Shown in pieces: positions 4,755 to 8,185 of a stretch of DNA of 8,185 bases. The stretch's first letter is position 1; each line of letters opens with the position of its first letter. The stretch lies in contig CALMWO010000116.1 of assembly GCA_937873805.1 (NCBI GenBank), forward strand, positions 1 to 8,185, read 5' to 3'. Source of the stretch: an uncultured Hyphomonadaceae bacterium (GTDB taxonomy: Bacteria > Pseudomonadota > Alphaproteobacteria > Caulobacterales > Hyphomonadaceae). The notes beneath the pieces are model-generated. The model was not told the origin of the DNA, did no database searches, and was given only the letters and a program-made list of their open reading frames with translations. The translations under genes and the position numbers were made by a program.

Positions 4755-6155
4755 ATCATCCGCCAGCGCATTCGCATAAGATGTGATGTCGCCCGCGCCG
4801 AGACAAACGACCATTTCATCGCCCGTCTTCACGGCATTGCGGATTTCAGAAGCAAGGCTTCCCAGCCCGCCAAGCGCACGCGCGGAACGGTGGCCGTGAT
4901 TGATCAGCCCCTTCACCAGCGTCTCGTGATTGACACCGTCTATCGGCTGCTCGCCCGCCGCATAGACCGGCGTGATGATCACATCGTCCGCATCGTTGAA
5001 GCAGGTCGAGAACTGCTCGAACAGGTCGCGCAGGCGCGTGTAGCGGTGTGGTTGCACCACGGCGATCACCCGCTTGTCGCGGCCCTGCACATCGCGCGCG
5101 GCGCGCAGCACGGCTGCGATCTCCACCGGGTGGTGGCCATAGTCGTCGATGATCTTGACCTTGCCCCACTCGCCCACCGGCGTGAACCGCCGCTTCACGC
5201 CGCCGAACTTCGACAGCGCCGCGCGGATCTGTTCTTCCGTGCCGCCGAGCTCGCGCGCGACTCCAATCGCCGCCAGCGAGTTCTGAACGTTGTGCCGCCC
5301 CGCCATCGGCAGTTTGAGGCCAACCCAGCGCGTCTGATCCGTCGCCCCGCGCGAACGCAGCACCAGATCGAAGGTCGAGCCCTCGGCTTCCGAGCGCACA
5401 TTCACCGCCCAGAGATCCGACTGCGGATTGAAACCATAGGTGATCCGACGCCGATCGGGGATGCGCGAGGCCAGCGCCTGAACTTCAGGATGATCCGCGC
5501 ACAGAACGGCGAAGCCATAGAAAGGCAGGTTCTCGACAAACGTATCGAAGCCCTTCCGCAGAGCTTCCATCGAGCCATAGTGATCCATGTGCTCAGGATC
5601 GATATTGGTGACGATCGCCACAGTCGGGCGCAGCTTGGTGAAAGTGCCGTCGCTCTCGTCAGCCTCCACCACCATCCACTCGCCCTGACCGAGCTTGGCG
5701 TTCGACGCATAGGCGTTGATCACGCCGCCATTGATGACCGTCGGGTCGAGCCCCACGCCATCGAGCAGGGCTGCAACCATCGAAGTCGTCGTCGTCTTGC
5801 CATGTGTGCCTGCAATCGCGACGGTCCATTTCAGCCGGATCAACTCGGCCAGCATGTCCGCCCGGCGCACGACGGGAATGGCCTTCAGCCGCGCCGCATC
5901 AACTTCCGGGTTGCCGCTCTTGATCGCCGTCGAGATCACCAGCGCGCCGGCGCCTTCGATGTTCTCGGCCTTGTGGCCAATCATGATCTTGGCGCCCAGC
6001 TTGGCCAGACGCGATGCGTTCGCGTTCTCCTTGATGTCCGAACCGGAGACATCATAACCAAGGTTCAGCATCACCTCGGCAATGCCCGACATGCCAATGC
6101 CGCCAATGCCCACGAAGTGGACCGGACCCGTATCGAAAGGAAGTGACTTACGCAT
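4734..6155 (-). CDS. murC: UDP-N-acetylmuramate--L-alanine ligase MurC
   Basis: MurC is the ATP-dependent cytoplasmic ligase that adds L-alanine to UDP-MurNAc, the first step of stem peptide assembly. The 473 residues match the usual length (about 460-490). The three Mur-ligase domains are visible: an N-terminal UDP-substrate domain with FVGIGGIGMSGIAEVM (14-29) and SGSD (37-40); a central ATPase domain with P-loop GTHGKTTTT (116-124), VVEADESDGTF, and TNIDPEHMDHYG; and a C-terminal domain starting about GRHNVQNS, with GGVKRRFTPVGEW, IIDDYGHHPVEI and VVQPHRYTRLRDLF. All key residues appear intact. The start ATG at 6155 overlaps the end of murG by 8 nt (ATGCGTAA) and is preceded by AGGAAA at good spacing, so translation is likely coupled. 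After its stop comes a 127-nt spacer rather than murB. Confidence 0.98.
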   Translation of the reverse strand: MRKSLPFDTGPVHFVGIGGIGMSGIAEVMLNLGYDVSGSDIKENANASRLAKLGAKIMIGHKAENIEGAGALVISTAIKSGNPEVDAARLKAIPVVRRADMLAELIRLKWTVAIAGTHGKTTTTSMVAALLDGVGLDPTVINGGVINAYASNAKLGQGEWMVVEADESDGTFTKLRPTVAIVTNIDPEHMDHYGSMEALRKGFDTFVENLPFYGFAVLCADHPEVQALASRIPDRRRITYGFNPQSDLWAVNVRSEAEGSTFDLVLRSRGATDQTRWVGLKLPMAGRHNVQNSLAAIGVARELGGTEEQIRAALSKFGGVKRRFTPVGEWGKVKIIDDYGHHPVEIAAVLRAARDVQGRDKRVIAVVQPHRYTRLRDLFEQFSTCFNDADDVIITPVYAAGEQPIDGVNHETLVKGLINHGHRSARALGGLGSLASEIRNAVKTGDEMVVCLGAGDITSYANALADDLRALKG

Positions 6156-7272
6156 CCCGCTTTCCTGTCACGCCAGCAGCCTGCTCCGCAAGATCAGCCA
6201 GATCGCGCGCCGCGTTCGGGTTGCCGAGCTGCCAGGCCGCCTTGGCCCGCGCCTTGAGCACGCCAGCGTTGGAAATACGCTCCAGCAGCAGCGGGGCAAG
6301 CATCTCCGCCGTGAATTTCGGCTCCGGGACGACATCCGCGGCTGCGCCGGTCACCATGCCCTCGGCATTGGCTGTCTGGTGGTCGTCCATGGCGATGCCG
6401 AGCGGGATCAGGATCGCGGGGCGGCCCGCCACAGCAAGCTCGGTCACTGTACCTGCGCCCGAGCGTGCGATCACTAGGTGCGCCGCCGCAAGCCTGTCCT
6501 GCATGTCCGAGAAGAACGAATCCACCGTGTGCTTCACGCCGGCTGCCCGATAGGCGGCGCGAACAGCTTCAAGCTGTTCTTCCCGCGCCTGCTGAACAAC
6601 CGTCAGACGCGCCCGCTGCGCCTCGGGCAACGACGCAATCGCTTGCGGGATCACTTCGCCGAACAGCCGCGCACCCTGGCTGCCGCCCGTGACGAGAATA
6701 TTCAGCGGTCCTGTATCGCTCAGCTCAGGATAAGGCTTGTCGCGCACCGCCTTGATCGGACTGCGCACCGGATTGCCGACAACCTTCTTGCGATCCTCCG
6801 CCGCCAGCGGAAGACGGTCCAGCCGGTCAAAACCGCAGGCGACGAACTTCGCCGTCTTCGCAAACAGCCGGTTCACGCGACCCAGCACCGAGTTCTGCTC
6901 GTGAATGATGATCGGCAACCCCATCGACCGCGCAGCCGACAGCGACGGGTAGGACGGATACCCGCCAAAGCCCGCGATCAGCGACGGCTTGGTCTTCTCG
7001 AAATTCTTGCGCGCCTCGTTCGTGCCCTTGCGCAGCTTCAGCGCCGACGCGAGCAGCTTGTGCGGCATCTTCGATCCGAACGTCGCCGCATCGACTTCCA
7101 GCCGCCAGTCGGCTGGGAAATTGGTCGCGTATTTCTTGCCGCGCTCATCCGTCACCAGCGCAATGGTCCAGCCGCGCGCGCGCATTTCGTCGGCGAACGC
7201 CTGCGCCGGAAACATGTGGCCACCCGTGCCGCCCGCCGCGATGACAACCAGAGGCTTGGAAGAAGAGGTCAT
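6148..7272 (-). CDS. murG: Lipid I GlcNAc transferase MurG
   Basis: MurG transfers GlcNAc from UDP-GlcNAc to lipid I on the inner face of the cytoplasmic membrane, giving lipid II. The 374 residues fit a GT-B, family GT28 enzyme. The N-terminal acceptor domain has AAGGTGGHMFPA (12-23) with the conserved glycine-rich loop and His19, SLIAGFGGYPSYP (97-109) and HEQNSVLGRVNR (124-135). The C-terminal donor domain has VTGGSQGAR (194-202), the VVQQAR segment (225-230), ARSGAGTVTELAVAGRPAILIP (269-290), and DDHQTANA, the UDP-GlcNAc-binding region. It is a peripheral membrane protein with no signal peptide. Its ATG overlaps the TGA of ftsW (ATGA, 7269-7272), and its end overlaps murC by 8 nt, so the three genes form one tightly coupled unit. 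No Shine-Dalgarno of note precedes it, consistent with coupled reinitiation. Confidence 0.98.
   Translation of the reverse strand: MTSSSKPLVVIAAGGTGGHMFPAQAFADEMRARGWTIALVTDERGKKYATNFPADWRLEVDAATFGSKMPHKLLASALKLRKGTNEARKNFEKTKPSLIAGFGGYPSYPSLSAARSMGLPIIIHEQNSVLGRVNRLFAKTAKFVACGFDRLDRLPLAAEDRKKVVGNPVRSPIKAVRDKPYPELSDTGPLNILVTGGSQGARLFGEVIPQAIASLPEAQRARLTVVQQAREEQLEAVRAAYRAAGVKHTVDSFFSDMQDRLAAAHLVIARSGAGTVTELAVAGRPAILIPLGIAMDDHQTANAEGMVTGAAADVVPEPKFTAEMLAPLLLERISNAGVLKARAKAAWQLGNPNAARDLADLAEQAAGVTGKRDA
6161..6166 (-). promoter_or_regulatory. Ribosome binding site of murC inside the murG coding end
   Basis: On the - strand AGGAAA (6166-6161) precedes the murC ATG at 6155, with 7 nt between AGGA and the start. 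It supports this start and its 8-nt overlap with murG. Confidence 0.65.
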
Positions 7273-8185
7273 GCGTGTCTCAGATGAGCGAGGGTGGATT
7301 CAGGCTGTTTGCGAGTTAGGGCCAAAGCAAGGCCGAGCGTCAAAGCGCTGCCGAGAAGCGACGATCCGCCTGATGAAACGAGCGGCAAAGTCATGCCCTT
7401 GGGCGGAATCAGCGACAGGTTCACCGCCATGTTCACCGCCGCCTGCAGGCCGAAGATCGCATAGAGGCCAACGCCAGCGGCGCGGCGGTAGGTATCCTGA
7501 TGCCGGGAGGCATCCATCACGCCCTTGATGGCGATCACGGCGAACAGCAGCGTCAGCAAGGTCAGCAGAACGAGACCAAACTCCTCGCCCGCAACCGAAT
7601 AGACGAAGTCGGTATGCGCGTCCGGCAGCACACGCTTCACCGTGCCCTCGCCCGGCCCCACACCAAACAACCCGCCGCGCTCGATCGCCTCGCGCGCGCG
7701 ATCGATCTGGTAGGTGTCGTTTTGCGTCGGATTGAGAAATGAATCCACGCGCTGCCGAACGTGCGGCAGCAACGCGTAGAGGCTCCAGCCAAGTCCTGCG
7801 CCGCCGACCACGAACCCCGAAGCCCACAGCCAGGGCAGGCCCGAAATAAAGAACACGATGATGAAGCCAACCGTCAGCAGCGCCGACTGCCCCACGTCTG
7901 GCTGAAGCAGCAGCAGGCCGACCGTCACCGCATAGAATGCAAACGCGATCACCGCCCACGGTCCACTCGGAAATTTTTCTCTTTGGGCAAGAAGCCACGC
8001 CGACAGCACGATCAGCGCCGGCTTGATGATCTCGGAGGGCTGGAACGTCGTGCCCCAGAAGCGGATCCAGCGCGTAGCGCCCTTGGCCTCGTGGCCAAAC
8101 ATCAGCAGCGCCGCCATCATGAAGAAGCAGATCACGAACAGGATGGCGCACACCCGCCGCGCGCACATCTCGTTCAAGGTCGAAG
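7269..8185 (-). CDS. ftsW: Septal peptidoglycan polymerase FtsW (SEDS family, N-terminus missing)
   Basis: FtsW is the SEDS-family glycosyltransferase that polymerises lipid II at the division septum together with its partner PBP (FtsI). The frame is open to the right edge, so the N-terminal part (probably 80-100 residues, the first membrane helices) lies outside; 305 residues are visible. The first possible start inside the window, a TTG at 8177, is not the real start. Diagnostic segments: KGATRWIRFWGTTFQPSEIIKP (split here by position only; bases about 8084-8019), LLLLQPDVGQSALL, then the large periplasmic loop with DTYQIDRAREAIERGG and GVGPGEGTVK. The loop continues with LPDAHTDFVYSVAGEEFG, whose HTDF aspartate (bases 7608-7610) is the expected catalytic residue. 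Near the C-terminus is PLVSSGGSSLLGS. About eight hydrophobic helices remain. FtsW rather than RodA is chosen because murG and murC follow directly, the standard dcw order. The stop overlaps murG by 4 nt. Confidence 0.95.
   Translation of the reverse strand, partial: STLNEMCARRVCAILFVICFFMMAALLMFGHEAKGATRWIRFWGTTFQPSEIIKPALIVLSAWLLAQREKFPSGPWAVIAFAFYAVTVGLLLLQPDVGQSALLTVGFIIVFFISGLPWLWASGFVVGGAGLGWSLYALLPHVRQRVDSFLNPTQNDTYQIDRAREAIERGGLFGVGPGEGTVKRVLPDAHTDFVYSVAGEEFGLVLLTLLTLLFAVIAIKGVMDASRHQDTYRRAAGVGLYAIFGLQAAVNMAVNLSLIPPKGMTLPLVSSGGSSLLGSALTLGLALALTRKQPESTLAHLRHA

Noticed and set aside
4521..6146. A 541-codon open frame on the + strand opposite murC
   Set aside because: It is antisense to a fully convincing murC; the translation is rich in Arg, His and Ala without domain motifs, as expected from the third-position GC bias of the real gene.
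7751..7770. Perfect 7-bp inverted repeat GCTGCCG / CGGCAGC with a 6-nt loop
   Set aside because: It lies inside the well-conserved periplasmic loop coding sequence of ftsW, has no T-run, and is plausible by chance in GC-rich DNA.

Overview
The window is high-GC DNA (roughly 60% or more by eye), densely coding, with strong G/C at third codon positions. It carries the middle of a division and cell wall (dcw) cluster. The gene order ftsW-murG-murC-...-murB, the protein sequences, and the accompanying gene families (a secreted PDLxGxW / YACHEGN protein, an extensin-like zinc hydrolase, an EstB-type serine hydrolase) suggest an alphaproteobacterium, probably of the Caulobacterales/Hyphomonadaceae kind. 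That placement is inference from content; there is no rRNA or other taxonomic marker here.

Layout. On the + strand at the left edge is the 3' part of an exported beta-lactamase-fold serine hydrolase (2-1207), then a small two-helix membrane protein of unknown function (1234-1632). Everything else is on the - strand and reads right to left: ftsW (5' end beyond the window), murG, murC, a secreted protein of unknown function (3509-4606), an extensin-like M15-type hydrolase (2639-3379), then murB (1635-2591). The two groups converge, with stop codons only 2 nt apart. There is no gene-free stretch over 300 bases; the largest gaps are the roughly 127-nt spacers on either side of the 3509-4606 gene.

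How they work together. MurB makes UDP-MurNAc, MurC adds the first amino acid (L-Ala), MurG transfers GlcNAc to lipid I to make lipid II, and FtsW polymerises lipid II at the division septum. ftsW-murG-murC are translationally linked by 4- and 8-nt overlaps. The canonical murC-murB junction is opened by two exported-protein genes. One is a probable peptidoglycan-type hydrolase; the other belongs to a widespread secreted family with no assigned function. ddl-ftsQ-ftsA-ftsZ, which usually follow murB, are absent here, so the cluster is broken after murB.

The most unusual non-coding signal is a perfect 12-bp inverted repeat (1222-1233 / 1252-1263) whose left arm ends exactly at the start codon of the small membrane protein. 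No CRISPR, tRNA, rRNA, insertion sequence or phage feature is visible. I found no clear case for a wholly new system; the best leads are the two-gene insertion in the mur cluster and the start-codon hairpin.
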